From NCBI RefSeq assembly GCF_902148855.1, contig NC_043963.1, positions 28,968,605 to 29,032,604 of the forward strand: a stretch of 64,000 nt of DNA. The letters run 5' to 3'. The stretch's first letter is position 1. Every line of letters starts with the position of its first letter. Both the position numbers and the translations under genes were made by a program. The notes under the pieces are model-generated. The model was not told where the DNA came from. It saw only the letters and a list, made by a program, of their open reading frames with translations, and ran no database searches. This stretch comes from Sphaeramia orbicularis (lineage: Eukaryota > Chordata > Actinopteri > Kurtiformes > Apogonidae). Shown piece by piece: positions 35,416 through 55,489 of the stretch.

Positions 35416-36563
35416 CCCATTAGGACCCAGTGTGACATTTGTGTCAGTTCCCAAATGAATTTTTCTCTATATTTAATCGTCCTTAAGTGGTTTATCACCA
35501 TTTGTTGTAATATTATCCTATTTATTTTGTATTTTTTCAGTGGAAATCCAGTATTTTTCAGCATTTAACTTACTAATCATGTAGATCTTCATAAAAGCTA
35601 AGAATAAAGTTACTGGTTTTTACATCAAAAACAGACAAAATTGAAGAAGAAGTGACTTTTTCAGCAAATATGTCATTAACTGAATATAAACTAAGTGTCT
35701 CCATCCACTGTCACTTATCAAACGCTATGGGTTTTACTGGTGAATCAATGTTGTAGATGATGACGGTGTTTCCACAGTAATTACTGAGCCTCTGAACGTC
35801 CAAACGGATCATATGTGATGACCATAAAAAGATGAATAACTGTATTTTACGCCAATTATTTACATGAATGGATAGGATTAATGCAGTGTTTTTCCACCTT
35901 TGGGTCGGGACCCCACGTGGGGTCACCTGGAATTCAAATGGGGTCATCTGAAATTTCTAGTGATTGATAAAAAAAATTAAAAAAACTTACTAATAAAAAA
36001 TATATGGTGAGCTGACAGAGACAATCATAATACATAAAAAAACAAACTACAAACTCTGAAGCTAAAACTGAAGCACTGTGGTACTGTTTATCTTTCAAAT
36101 GTTCATTGTGGTCAGTTTCAGATGCTGCAGCTCTTTCATAATTCATAGTTTGAGTTCTTTTTTGTTCAGTATTAATTGTCAGCCTTGTAAATCCAAGCTG
36201 GACTGACTGTACATGTCCTGACCAAGGAAAAAAAAATTCTCACTTTGTGCAGTAATCTACACCTGGCTTTTTCTGCCTCCATACATAAAAATATATTATA
36301 TAGCCTAAATGTCTTCTAAAATTAATGTTTATTTGCAACATAGTACAGCAAACTATTACATGATCAAAAACAAATTAATTTTAGCAAAAAAAAAAAAAAA
36401 AGGCTCAGTTTTGAATGTCTGGGGTTGCCAGAAATTTGTGAAGTTTACATGGGGTCACGAGCCAAAAAAGGTTGGGAACCACTGGATTAATGGATCAACA
36501 GGTATTAACAGTTTAGATCAGTAGATGGTTTTGGTAGATGGTGGATGTTTGGGTCTTTATGGG
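35416..36563. mobile_element. PiggyBac-like MITE (family P, copy 3) hosting an hAT
   Basis: TTAA at 35412-35415 and 36564-36567 flank CCCATTAGGACCC at the left and GGGTCTTTATGGG at the right. The element would be about 540 bp without the 601-bp hAT-like element (plus its 8-bp duplication) inserted at 35884. Confidence 0.85.
35884..36484 (+). mobile_element. Non-autonomous hAT-like element (family B, copy 1), nested
   Basis: Ends are CAGTGTTTTTCCACC and the inverse of CAGTGGTTCCCAACC, with perfect 8-bp target duplications GATTAATG at 35876-35883 and 36485-36492. It is inserted inside the piggyBac-like MITE, so it is the younger of the two. No transposase frame is present. Confidence 0.92.
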
Positions 36564-36701
36564 TTAATCAGATATACATGCTCTGACTCACATGCATGAA
36601 CAAGAAGTTGCGATAACATACCACTCTGCTTTTTTTCTGTTGTTATTTTGTGATTTCTATTTGTTTTATTTGCCACAGTGGGTTCACTGAATTTACATTA
36701 A

Positions 36702-36965
36702 CCCATAAAGACCCAAACATCCACTGGCAACCAATATCATTTACTGATATAAAAAGTTAAATACCTGTTGATCCACTAACCCCATCAATACATGTAAATA
36801 ATCGGTGTAAAATGCAGTTTGTCATCTTTTCACGGTCATCAGATATGACCCATTTGGACGTTCAGTATTACAATAAATGGCGAAAAAAAATCACTTAGGA
36901 AAGGTTAAATAGAGAGAAAAATTAATTTTGGAACTGCCATTAAGGTAGCACTGCGTCTTTATGGG
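36702..36965. mobile_element. PiggyBac-like MITE (family P, copy 4)
   Basis: TTAA at 36698-36701 and 36966-36969. Ends CCCATAAAGACCC and GTCTTTATGGG. This is a short internally deleted copy, 264 bp, lying only 130 bp from copy 3. Confidence 0.85.
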
Positions 36966-37639
36966 TTAAAGCAGTTAATGATTAATTCATCAATAAACCA
37001 GTCATTTGTGAGATATAAAAATGTTAACGTCACCTTTGAAGCCATCATTTATTACACTGCCTCCTTAGCAAAGTTGTATAATATAATATTAGGGGGTCAA
37101 TGGATCCCCAAAGAGTACATTTACAGAGTCCTGCTGCTAATCTGATCCTCAAACCTCCCACACAGGACATAAACACAGTCTAGCCCAGAGGAGCATTCCC
37201 AGACCAAGATGCATCAGGAGGAATGCAAATTAAGCGACTTCACTGAAACATTATGACTCAGTATATGTTCATCCTGAGTACCTGGTCCAGCTGGAGACAG
37301 TGACTGCAGGCAAATGTGAATCATAAACAACAACATCAGCCTCTACTGCAAAAGTGAGCCACTGTGGAAAAACCAAAAGGACATCTACAGCTGAGGTAAG
37401 AATAATTAACCTCAGTTATATCAGTTGATTAAAGTCTATAGCGGTGTTCACTCTGCACATAGAGTCATGTTGTTTATTCAGATATTCTTGCTTAATACTT
37501 TGGGTTGGAAATAAATATCTTTTCCTCTGTAGCTTCAATGAACAAAAAGTGAACAATGACAGCATCAACAACTTGAGGACGTCCTTTACACGTTTATTGT
37601 CATGATAAGACACTTTGCTTTTAATGTAAATGTCTGAGA

Positions 37640-38030
37640 TATATGGGTCCGATCAAGCTGAGAAACAGCTTTTTTCCAGAAGCTGTTAAACTATTGAACT
37701 CAGATGGTGCCCCCCCCCCCCCCACCCTTATAGTCCTCACCCTTGCACACTGAACACTTTACACAATATTAAGTGCAATTTGACCAGTGGCCAATCAGAC
37801 TTCCTCCCCTTTGCACATGCACAAGTGTTTTTATACATAGGTGTTTTTTTTTTTTTTTTTTTTTTTAAATAATATATACAAAAGTCTTTTTTTTATGTAC
37901 ATATTGTTTATATATATAGATTTCATTAGGCTAAATCTGGGACCTCAAGTATTAAATTTCGTACCGTCTCATGTGTAAATGTGCTGGTATGACAATTAAA
38001 AAGATTATTGAATTCTTGATTCTGTGTGTG
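37640..38030 (+). mobile_element. LINE-like 3' end fragment
   Basis: The stretch around AACAGCTTTTTTCCAGAAGC then TGTTAAACTATTGAAC could encode NSFFPEAVKLLN, a motif common near the end of fish LINE ORF2 proteins. It is followed by a C-homopolymer (about 37694-37711) and ends near ACAATTAAAAAGATTATTGA, like a LINE 3' tail. It is truncated and diverged, and the family is not certain. Confidence 0.5.
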
Positions 38031-39382
38031 AGTGAATTCAATAAATGTATTTACTAAACAGGAAATAACAACCATATTATAATGTAGGTTAAATAATATG
38101 CGCCAAGTTGTAACGTAATTGTAATTTAAAGCCATCTCTATACTCACTGGAAATATACTGATATATTTTTTTGAACTTGTGACTGTATTAATGTAAAACC
38201 ACTAATAGCTAATAATAAGTGATGACATCTTAGGTATCTTTAAAACTGGCAAAAATGCAATGTTGCATTTAACAAACACTTAAACAACAAAGTAGAAGTT
38301 TACTAAAAAAAAAAAAAAAAAAGTAATGGATTTTTTTTGTTTTGTTTTTCTATCAATCCTAGAAAACTGTTACCTGTACTTTAATATTGTCACTGTTATA
38401 TTAGTACTGACACCCTTTGTTTCTAATTCCTGATGGATAACATATTAGAGTTTAGTTTCACACAACAGGAGTGATAATTGATTGTGACGCTTCTCACCCG
38501 AGATGGAAACTGTCAAGGTTTGCACAGATTTTGTTTTTCTGTCAGGTATAGGAAACAGCCTCATTATTTCAGGTATATTTAAGGCTGATGCTGTTGCACT
38601 ATCACAAAAAAGTGTAATAGATTAGATCTGATTTATAGTTTTACTTTATCCTGTCAATAACACAGAAAAATGCTTTCTATCATGTTTATGTTGTGTTCTC
38701 GACTTCAGAATATTCAAATTTCATATCAATTTATCAGCATGCATTTTTGTCAAAGAAAATGCACCTTGTAGCTGTAAGGTTTCCAAATGATTCATTCCAA
38801 ACCAAGCAGCTGACCAATCCTCGTGACTCTAAAGGCCATTGAAGAACTCTGAAGCTCCAGCTGAGGAGCTTCCGTCTAGGACTCTTGCCAGCTGTCTGCC
38901 AAGCTGCTGCACAACATGAACTATACTTGTGTCCTACGGGGCCAAACCACACTGACCATCTGCTGTACAATCCACAGAAACATAACATAATGTAGCATGA
39001 ACTGTGTAAATAAAGTGTGATCAACTGTGACCTTTGGAACATAGCATGGTGAGCCCTCTGGAGGTGTGTTTTAGATAAATACCAACATGTATAATGTTTG
39101 CAAAACTAAAATATTAAGTAGTTACGATGAGTACTGTAGGTATAACGGGGTTTGTTGTTGCCATCTGCTGGAGGTGCTGGACATCAACAGAATATATTTG
39201 TCTTACTATAGTTACATAATTATACACTGAAGGTTCTCACCCTCACTTTGACAGAAAGCCATTATAAGACACAATATCTTACAAAAAAAATCATACAACA
39301 CAGACCAATTAGAAAACATTCATGGCATTTATAAGCTATTACTGTCAAATCAAGCTGGCTATAAGGCCTGTATTTCAGATTG
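38031..39382. other. Intergenic, no gene recognised
   Basis: No supported exon. A sense-strand AATAAAGTGTG near 39008 and a GAG|gtaag donor-like site near 37393 could belong to a non-coding transcript, but nothing links them. Confidence 0.5.
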
Positions 39383-39390
39383 GTTTACTG

Positions 39391-40674
39391 GAGTGTTTTT
39401 TCCACCTTGGGTTGGGACCCTATGTGGGGTTGCCTGAAATTTTTAGTAACTGATAAAAAAAAACAAAAACCTACTAATAAAAAATATATGGTGAGTTGAG
39501 AGAGATAATCACAATACATAAAAGACATGACAAACTCTGAAGCTGAAACTGAAGCACTGTGGTACTGTTTATTTTTCAAATGTTCATTGTGGCCAATTTA
39601 AGATGCTGCAGCTCTTTCATAATTCAGTTTGAGTTATTTTCTGTTCAGTATTAATTTGCAGCCTTGTAAATACAAGCTGGACTGACTGTACATATCCTGA
39701 CCAAGGAAAATAAAATTCTCACTTTGTGCAGTAATCTACACCTAGTTTTTCTGCCTCTGTCCATAATAATATACATTATATAGACTAAATGTCATCTAAA
39801 TTTAATGTTTATTTGCAACATAGTATAGCAAACTATTACATGATCAAAAACAAACTAATTTCAGCAAGGAAAAAAAAAAAAAAAAGTCTCAGTTTTGAAT
39901 GTCTAGAGCACAGGTGTCAAACATGCGGCCCAGGGGCCAAAACCGGCCCATCAAAGGGTCCTATCCGGCCCCTCGGATGAATTTGTAAAATGCAAAAATT
40001 ATAATGAAAATATTAACAATCAAGGATGTGAAAATCATTTTAGGTCAGTTCAATCTGAAGTGGGTCAGACCAGTAAAATACAATCATTATAACCTATAAA
40101 TAATGATAAACGCAAATTTTTGTCTTTTTTTAGCGTAAAAAAAGTAAAATTACACAAAAATGTTTACATTTACAGACTAACCTTTTACAAAAAATGTGAA
40201 TAACCTGAACAAATATGAACAATATGAAATTTAAGAGATGCATGTAGAATTTTAACAATATTCTGCCTGTTACTAAATATTTTGTGTATTTGTAGATCCA
40301 CTGTGATCTGCAAGTTGTGATGCACATGTATAAATGATAAACTGAGGCGTAATATTGTTAAAATTACACTTACTTTTCTTAAGAATTTTCAGGTTGTTCA
40401 TATTTGTTCATGTTATGTACAAGTACAGTTCATAGATGTAAACATTTTCACTACGGAATTTACTTTTTTCACTCAAAAACATAGAGGAAACTTTGGTGTT
40501 GTCATTATTTATCAGTTCTTAACCTATTATTTTATTGGTCTGGCCCACTTTAGATCATATTAGGCTAAATGTGGCCCCTGAACTAAAATGAGTTTTGACA
40601 CTCCTGGCCTAGAGTCACCAGAAATTTGTGACGTTAAAATGAGGTCATGAGCCAAAAAAGGCTGGGAACCACTG
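39391..40674 (+). mobile_element. Non-autonomous hAT-like element (family B, copy 2), hosting family A
   Basis: It aligns along its length with 35884-36484. The ends are GAGTGTTTTTTCCACC and the inverse of CAGTGGTTCCCAGCC. Flanking 8-mers GTTTACTG (39383-39390) and GCTTACTG (40675-40682) differ by one base. A family A element interrupts it at 39909. Confidence 0.9.
39909..40606 (+). mobile_element. Non-autonomous hAT-like element (family A, copy 3), nested
   Basis: It starts CACAGGTGTCAAACATGCGG and ends AGTTTTGACACTCCTG. Flanking 8-mers GTCTAGAG (39901-39908) and GCCTAGAG (40607-40614) differ by one base and match the TCTAGA-rich target preference of hAT elements. Comparison with the uninterrupted family B copy confirms the insertion point. 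Confidence 0.9.
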
Positions 40675-40682
40675 GCTTACTG

Positions 40683-41732
40683 GTTGTGCAGATTATGTCG
40701 AAAAGCTCTAGCTGAGTAAGATACAAAATGTGTCACACTTTCACTCCTCTAAAGCATAGAGTCTGCATTGTTAGGTGAAATTTATCTGATCAGCTGCAGT
40801 CAGACAGGCATCAGAGTGTGTTTTCATCTTATCAGCCTTTCAACCACACGGGCAGTGCAGGAACTGTCATTTCTGTAGAAGATTAATCCTGATACAGTAC
40901 AAGCGGATACTCATTATGAAGCTGCAGCCACTAGATGGTGCTGTTGTAGGTCAGGAAAGTAGGGCCTTTGGGTTCATTTTAACCAGCCTGTGTGGCTTGT
41001 CAGAATGCAGAAATAGAATGGATAAACACATATAGTAAAACTGTTGCAAAAATAGACAGCTAGTGGTCAGCCAGTGGCTTGGCTCTCATTGTAATGCACT
41101 ACTTTGATGACACCAATGCATTTTTATGCTGCAGGAGGATTTTCTGAAACGTGTGATTTAAATGAGATAAAGAACCCAAAGTCTTCTGACACATTTCAAA
41201 CCCAGGCTCATTTCAACGGGGCATAACTTACACAAAATAAACACACTTTCTCATATTTACTATAAATGTGCACTTTAGTGTGAAGCAAGTCAAGTAACTC
41301 TGTCTAGCCGGAATGAGATGTTGGGTGTTTACACTAAAACAAAATATAACTGTCCTTTCCACCACGTCCCTCCCTTGCTGAAGGATTGTTGTTCCACTGA
41401 GCTTGCCAGTGGCTGTGCAGTGTACGATGGCATCAGCCAATGGTGGAACCCCCTGGTGGCGTGTCTGGACCCAATCCCCTGTGAGGTTACACCACGTTGC
41501 CACTGCTACAACAAACATTACACCCTGCCACAAAGTCTTACACATGTGTGGGATTTTACTGTGTTAGCAAACAAGAGAAGTCAGTCTAATCTGATGTAAA
41601 GGCCCCGCCTCCCTTACTTGAATTGCTGCAAACAGGATGAAACTGAGCTGATTTACTTCAGGAAGGAAAATGTGTTTGTAACAATAATCAGCTGAGCAAT
41701 ACAATCTACTTTGGCAAAAGAATTAACTTAAT
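40683..41732. other. Intergenic between repeats and raf1 3' end
   Basis: No exon is recognised. A 93-codon open frame at 41318-41599 has no known motif and no splice support. Confidence 0.5.
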
Positions 41733-42782
41733 TTTATTAAAATAGTGAATAGAGAACTTTCTCACCAAGTTTACAATAAAACGTTTAACCTCCAGAAAGA
41801 GACATGATAAACAAATACAAATTAGTCTCCAAATCATTTAAATACTTAAGACAACTTCTAAATGTCCAGCTCATGATAACCTACCAGAGTAAGGACAGAT
41901 AAGAATGTGTGGGTATCTACAGATGACTTTACTATGACAACGGTGTACACTGTTGAAACATAACCATTGCTTTTGCTAAAATGTGCAAATTCAAAGTTTT
42001 CCATCTTCACTCATGCTTGCTGTCTTGCTAATTATCTCCAAAATGACGCCCCCCCCCCCAAAAAAAGCACAATTAAAAGAAAGATGACAAAAATAAAACA
42101 TTATCAGACATTATCCCATATCTACTCCTTTCTTGCTTAAGACAATGTAATATCAACTACTACTGTGCAACTAAATGGACTACATCCAACGGCTCCGTTT
42201 TCGGTAACGAGAAGAGGTGAAGTTGTGCAGGGTCTTAGTCCAGGCTTTGATTCCTCTTAAGGCAGGATGGCCGGACAGAAACCAGGACGACCAGACAGAC
42301 AAGAAAAAACAAAACAAAAAAAAGGGTGTGCTTCACATCCTAGAGCCTACATCAAGAGAAACACATCTGTCTTTCTCTTGAGATTCCTTCAAAGTCCATT
42401 TATCGTTGGTCTTTAGGTAGATGTGCGTGCATATATTTACAAATTTTCTCCAGATACATTGCCACCGTGAAGCCTCTGTATGCTAACAAGTGTGGCAATA
42501 AGCATGACGGGGATCTTATCCTAACCTCTTCAGGTGTAGATCCGGTCCATCCTTCTCCTTGCCTTCCATAGTTAATCTCTGATGCTTTCTCCTTGCACTT
42601 TCCTCTCTCCTCTTTTCCCCACAATTCAGTAATTAGCATGCTCTTAAAAGTATCTTTGCATGTGTGTCTGGTGGTTTCTATATTTAGCGACTTTGGGTGC
42701 ACTGAGTATTTGGATTATTTTGGGTATTTCATAGAGGAGGAGCTGTGTGAGGAGAAGAGGAGGGGCGGCACAGTGTGAGCCT
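41733..42782 (-). other. raf1: Probable raf1 3' UTR
   Basis: About 1 kb downstream of the conserved raf1 stop. A minus-strand AATAAA (plus TTTATT, 41733-41738) is a plausible poly(A) signal, and the length resembles human RAF1. It includes a C-homopolymer run near 42049-42058. Confidence 0.5.
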
Positions 42783-49795
<7,013 letters not shown>

Positions 49796-49821
49796 TAGCA
49801 AAGCCAAGTGCTCTCAGTGGT

Positions 49822-51584
49822 CTGAAAACACAAAAAATAAAAACACAAAACAGCATTAAATTCCAAACACTTAAAAGCATGCATCATCAACTATCACCTT
49901 AATTAATACTACAGTTGCTCCCTTTGTTCTTGGTAAGGTTGATGGTGTGCAGAGTTGGCGTCCAAGCTTAAGGGGCCATCTTAGCAGGTGACAAAGTGTA
50001 ACTGCTTTTTATTATGTAAAAATAAAGGAATGTTCTAACCTTGTATTAATAAATTATTTGGCCGATGACACTTGCAACCTGAAAGCTTTGAAGGAAGCTA
50101 TGGCTGGCTTACATTTATGACAGTCAAAACAAAATTTGGTGTTTCTCAGGAGTAAAAAAGCAGCAGAGCAACAGAACAAAGACAGATTTAGGTTATGGCA
50201 TCATTAACTTGTTTAGCCTTCTTAGATGATGGTGCAACCAGTGAAAGGATAAGTAGTGTACTGCAAGTGTTGCAGTTAGGGTAAAAAAAACAAACAAAAA
50301 AAAAACAAAAAAAAAAAACATGTCCAACCTGATCCATTTCATTTTTAGACTCAACCTTACACTTTAATCAAACCACAGTCATGGTTTTCAGCACCACGTA
50401 AACTTTTTGCCACTAAAGGTCACATCTAGCAAATCATTTCCTTTCCATTTGGGAGGGAGCAGCAGTGCAATATAGACAAACTAATCCACTCAGACCAGGA
50501 GAATCGACCTCAGAGGTCAGCCATGTTATTTACAGTATATGCTTTCAACAGCCTCTTTCTTCTGAACAGTCAGACAACACACCAAAGTATCACATTTTTT
50601 CCACATTGTCTCTAATTAAATGCAATAGAAGAGAAGGGTAAAATATAGCAGAAATAAAATAACGTTAGTGCAACCTCATTTGTAAGTATGGCAGTTGCTG
50701 AAGACAACATTTCAGTTGCTACAACTCAAGTTGGATGCCCAATCATCACAAATATGTTTCCTCTTCTGCTTGGTTTGCACAAACTGAAAGGCTAGGACTG
50801 ATCATTATCATTTTCAGTGCCTATACTCCACAGACTGTATATCTCAGCCTGCAAAAGAAAAAAAAAAAAAAAAAAAACAACAACTCCTAATTAACTCTGG
50901 AGTCTTACACAAAGACCTGCTAACTGAAGAGATGATTTAGCACAGTTAGTGGTTAGCTGTCACAGAAGACAAACTGGTATGTCACTGTAGAAATACAGGA
51001 ACTTGGGACAGTGTAGGTCTTTCACCCCTTCCACCATGCAGCTGCAGGAATTGTGTCCAAAACAATTGTTATGATCCATCCACAAATAAAAAATAATTGA
51101 AAAAAAGAATGTGAAGTCCAGAATAAGTGCACTTCACTTCTATGTATTTCACAGAACACAGCCAGGCGTATTTTACATCCACAGGACAGAGTGTGTGTCG
51201 TAAATGTAGGTGAAATCAATGTCAGCAAGTTAGCATATTTGGGTAAAGTTAGGAGGAGAAGCTTACATAGTCCACTTTGAAAAGAGTTTCAATTAAATAT
51301 TTACCAAACACACTGGTAAATGAAGACCACGACTTGAACTCATGCACCAGTCGCTCAAACATCAGAAGCTAGTGGTCAGTTCGTGTGTTTTCATAAGGCC
51401 TGGCAGATTATTACTATGAAATTGCCTGTAGGCCCTCAGACGCGAACTATAACGTTAACCAAACTTCATGCAAAGCTGCCTCCATTCAATTCCCACATGT
51501 TAAAAACGAGTCGAAACGGGCGGTTGTAGTTGTAGTTTGAGCCGTGGTCGAAGTGTGTAGCGGTGTTAGCTTCTGTGTGCTTAC
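49822..51584 (-). other. raf1: raf1 first intron (5' leader)
   Basis: Between the first non-coding exon donor (51585) and the acceptor TTTTCAG before 49821. It contains poly-A tracts near 50287-50320 and 50850-50877 and no other gene. Confidence 0.6.
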
Positions 51585-51700
51585 CAAGAGAAGTTAGAAA
51601 AGTTGTGCTCCGCCATAACTTCAGGAAAAAGTGGCGTCGGTGACATCATCATATTTGCAACGCATTCAAAGAAAAGAGGAAAAAGTCGAAGTCGGTAAAA
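51585..51700 (-). promoter_or_regulatory. raf1: raf1 first non-coding exon and promoter
   Basis: On the minus strand an exon ends at 51585 with CTCTTG|gtaagcac. Upstream (51600-51950) the sequence is relatively CpG-rich. The transcription start is not visible directly. Confidence 0.5.
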
Positions 51701-51963
51701 GCCCGTAAAAAAGCTATATCAAACCGCCTCGTATCCGTTAAATTTTACGGTAATGTAAGACGTGAAGGTCATAGGCGGGTCTCTTGAAGAAGCCTCCTGA
51801 AATAATAAGAGGAAAAGTTTAATCCCTCACTCGCGGTAAAAGCGAGAAAAATCCGTCGGACCCTCAAAGTGACACGACGAGGGATTTTCTTGAAGTCCCG
51901 TGAAAGCGCCTTCAAATTAAGACTCCCATACGTCCCGTGCGTAATGCGTCGGTTTTCAATCAA

Positions 51964-53661
51964 TATTTACGTTGTATAGGAGAAGGTGAAAGGTTTGAGT
52001 CTGTGCCGTGCGTCCGTCTGACGCCAGTGATTGAAACAGGACCTTACAGTCATAACAAGAGTTGCAAGCATCACTCATACTGCGCAAACTTAAGCCCTAC
52101 CTCCTTCCCTTGGTTATAGGCCTACTGTGTTTTAGGTCATTAAAAGTATCCACACTTGTATTTAATAATCCCCCTCCATAATAGGCGATATAATTATATT
52201 TTACACACCTTATACACTATGCTGCATTGTACTGTTGACAATGAAAATCCTATGCAACTTGATAGAAATTGCTCGCAAAGGCTGATGTTAACGAATTAGT
52301 AATAACTTCATCTTTCACATGCACATTTGTTCACAAATTAGTAGCAAAAGTATCTTTTGAAAAGAAAAAATATCCTCCCACTACCGGTTGGAGTAAAGGA
52401 GTAGCCTAATCTATTATTAACCTCAAGTGCACCATCATCTGGAGGTTTGCAGACAGTGCAATGTTGTAACCTTTGTAATATATTCTGATCCTTTCTCTGT
52501 TGCCTTTTCAAGACAGTCTTTGTTTTCAAGTCTAAAAAGACAGTAAAATAAAGTCACCGTATGTTGCAATGCATGCCACAAAAAGAAAAAAAAACACCTG
52601 AGTTAAAGAAAAACAAAGAAAGTCTAATTAAAATAAACACGAGGATATTTCTCCATTCTTATTAAATTAGGTCATCATTGATAATTGCAGAAATTAAACT
52701 GTGAAGAGCTGATATTAGTCAATAATTCAGTTTTGTTTTTGTTTTTTTAAACTAGCCCTGAAAGAGTATACTCTCCACTCACCAAGTGTTCATCTCTGAA
52801 GCATCCTAAACTGGGTCCCTTGAGGTACACAAATTACAGATGGCTCATAGGTCCTATACCAAGCTGAAGTTGACACCGTCTGAGAATAAAACGGCTTCAT
52901 CAACATCCCAGGCATTATGATTTAAAAGGTTCAGCATACAGTGTTCCCATAAAGCAGCAGAGGACATATTAGCTGGATATCTAAATAACAAAACCCCTCT
53001 TGCAGTCCTATTAATAACTCATTTCTGTATAATTCTCTCTATCTATAGTTTAGGCTCCATTTCTTTACAGATGTTCCATCTAACAAATGACAAAAACTAA
53101 CAAATACTGTATCTGTGAGGATGAGGGAAGGGCTTTGTCATTGTTGAGCATTTTAAGGTGCTCCTGACCACATGTGGTAATATCACTGTATTTCTGTATG
53201 TGTGGAATATTATAATCAACATCTATTACATTAGAAATAATCCCCAGCAGGATAGAATATTTTCCCCACAGTACGATAAAGCTTGTCAAATCCAGAAATA
53301 ACATCTCAGGAAGCAGCAATTGCTTTCTCAAATTGTTACAGCAAAAGCCACCTTAAGACTGGGATGAAGGCATCTTTCCCACTTATTGATCTGGCTGAGC
53401 ACTCAGGCCAGTTAGCTGAGATGCTTGCAGCCAGTGTGGCTCATTTAGCTGTCTTTATCAGTCATCTTGTATCCCAAATATGATGAAATTTGGAATCTGT
53501 GAACAAGAAGAGGTGGCATGATGTCTAATTTGTGAACTCATCCATCTGGAACGTAAAGTGTCAGAACCTAATTGTTTTAAAAATAGATTATTTTTATGCA
53601 TATTGTCACTTTGTCCCAGTCAAGATTATTTCAGTGTTAACTTTAACATTTATTGCTCAAG
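51964..53661. other. Intergenic between raf1 and cnbp
   Basis: AT-rich, with no exon recognised on either strand. Confidence 0.5.
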
Positions 53662-53669
53662 GTTTAATT

Positions 53670-54345
53670 CAGAGGTCTCAAACATGCGGCCCGGGGCGAA
53701 ACCCAACCCACCAAAGGGTCCAGTCTGGCCCATTGGATGAATTTGTGAAATGCAAAAATTACTCTGAAGATATTAATCATTTTAGTTCAGGTTCCACATA
53801 CAGACCAATTTAATCTTAAGTGGGTTGGATCAGTAAAATACTATGATAATAACCTATAAACACTCAAAACTCCAAATTTTTCTCATTGTAAATGTAAACA
53901 TTTTCATTTCATTTTACTGTATTTACACTAAAACAAACTATCATTTCACAAAAATGTGAATAACCTGAACAAAAATGACCATTTTGAAAAGTCTGAAGTG
54001 CAAGTTTACCAATATTCTGCCTGTTATTAAATGTTTGTTGATCCACTGTGATCTGTAAATTGTAATTTACATGTGTAAATGATAAATGGATACATAATAT
54101 TGTTAAAAATGCACTAGTTTTCTGAAGAAATTTCATTTTGTTCATGTTATGCACACTGGAAGGGTACTTTATAGATGTAAACATTTTCATCACATAATTT
54201 TACTTTTTTCGCTCTGAAACATAGAGGAAAGTTTGGAATTGACATTATTTATATATTATTATGTTATTATTTCACTAGTCCGGCCCACTTTAGATCAAAT
54301 TTGGCTTAATGTGGCTCCTGAACTAAAATTAGTTTAACACCCCTG
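53670..54345 (+). mobile_element. Non-autonomous hAT-like element (family A, copy 4)
   Basis: It starts CAGAGGTCTCAAACATGCGG and ends TAGTTTAACACCCCTG. Flanking 8-mers GTTTAATT and TCTTAATT match at six of eight positions, so the target duplication has decayed. Confidence 0.82.
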
Positions 54346-54609
54346 TCTTAATTCATTTAAGGTTGAGGCTTTTGAAATGCAAATGTGTTAGAATTCTATT
54401 CAAAAATAATAGGTAAAAATCACTACATTTAAAGTTCCTTCTGAATTACATTTCATTTCTAGTTTAAGGTTTGGGGAGTAAGTAAAAATGCAGATGTGTC
54501 AGAAACTGCATTAGATGAACAAGGCTTGTCAAAAAATTAGAAAAGCACATATCAGTAGAGTGGAAATGTATAAGCTCTTGATACTGCTTGCACAAATTTG
54601 TTTAGTTGT

Positions 54610-54812
54610 GATGTGTTTATTAGGTTATGTTTTTGCCGGTGTTGGTTTTGTCTGTCTGTCTGTCCGTGTGCAAGATAACTCAAAAAGTTATGGACAGATT
54701 TGGATGAAAATTTCAGGAAATGTTGATACTGGCACAAGGAACAAATGATTAAATTTTGGTGGTGATGGGGGGCACTGATCTGCCTTGGCGGAGGTCTGCG
54801 CTCTCTGAGTGC
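54610..54812 (+). repeat. Dispersed repeat, CCTCCGCCAAGG type, copy 2
   Basis: It shares GGTTATGTTTTTGCCGG, the GTCTGTCTGTCCG stretch and AACTCAAAAAGTTATGGACA with copy 1 at 8938-9170. It finishes with GCCTTGGCGGAGG, the inverse of the copy 1 start, indicating terminal inverted repeats. Confidence 0.65.
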
Positions 54813-55489
54813 TTTTCTAGTTTTGTAAATGTTCTTCAAGTAATTTCCAAAATAATCACTGGGACAAAGTACTAAGAACTACACATACATCATAAATCAG
54901 AATTTTCTTGGCAATGGTCAGACAGTATGTTTGTGTTAGACATTTAGGAGAAATAAGCTGCAATAAATAAGTTTTCTCAGTATCAAGCGATAGGAAAACG
55001 AAGAACATCGATGCAAAAATAATTCATCAAAAATATCAAGTCACAACATAAATAGTTATAATTATTATTTCCAAAGTAGTTTTTTAAAGTAGCCCTTTAA
55101 AATGATGAGTAATACCAGGTTGAGGTATTAGGTTTTACAAATGATTTTAGAGTCTTTGCTTTGTTATGATTCATATTATTATTTGTGTCTCTGATTGTTT
55201 TGTTGTCATATGGATGTATTTTAAGATTTCCACATCGTCCATTCATAATATCCTGAATAATTAAGCAAACTACATCATCCGGTGCGTTAAGTCCAGTTTG
55301 TTTAGAATTCTAGTTGTAGTAAAAGCTGTGTAATTTAAAAAAGGAAAAAAACTTTTGACGTTTGATGGTTGATGTTTGTAAATTTGGGTAAGGAGGACCT
55401 CTCTACATCCCTGATTGGATGGTTCGTAGAGGCGGTGTCCAGATATTGTCGTGTTTCATTGGTAGTCCGGGTAGTATGTGGCCAATGAC

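Noticed and set aside
37640-38030. Possible gene exon in the NSFFPEAVKLLN region
   Set aside because: The peptide is a known-type LINE ORF2 end and is followed by a LINE-like 3' tail, so a host gene is unlikely.
41318-41599. 93-codon open frame before raf1
   Set aside because: No domain, no splice or poly(A) context, and overlapped on the other strand by an equally long frame.
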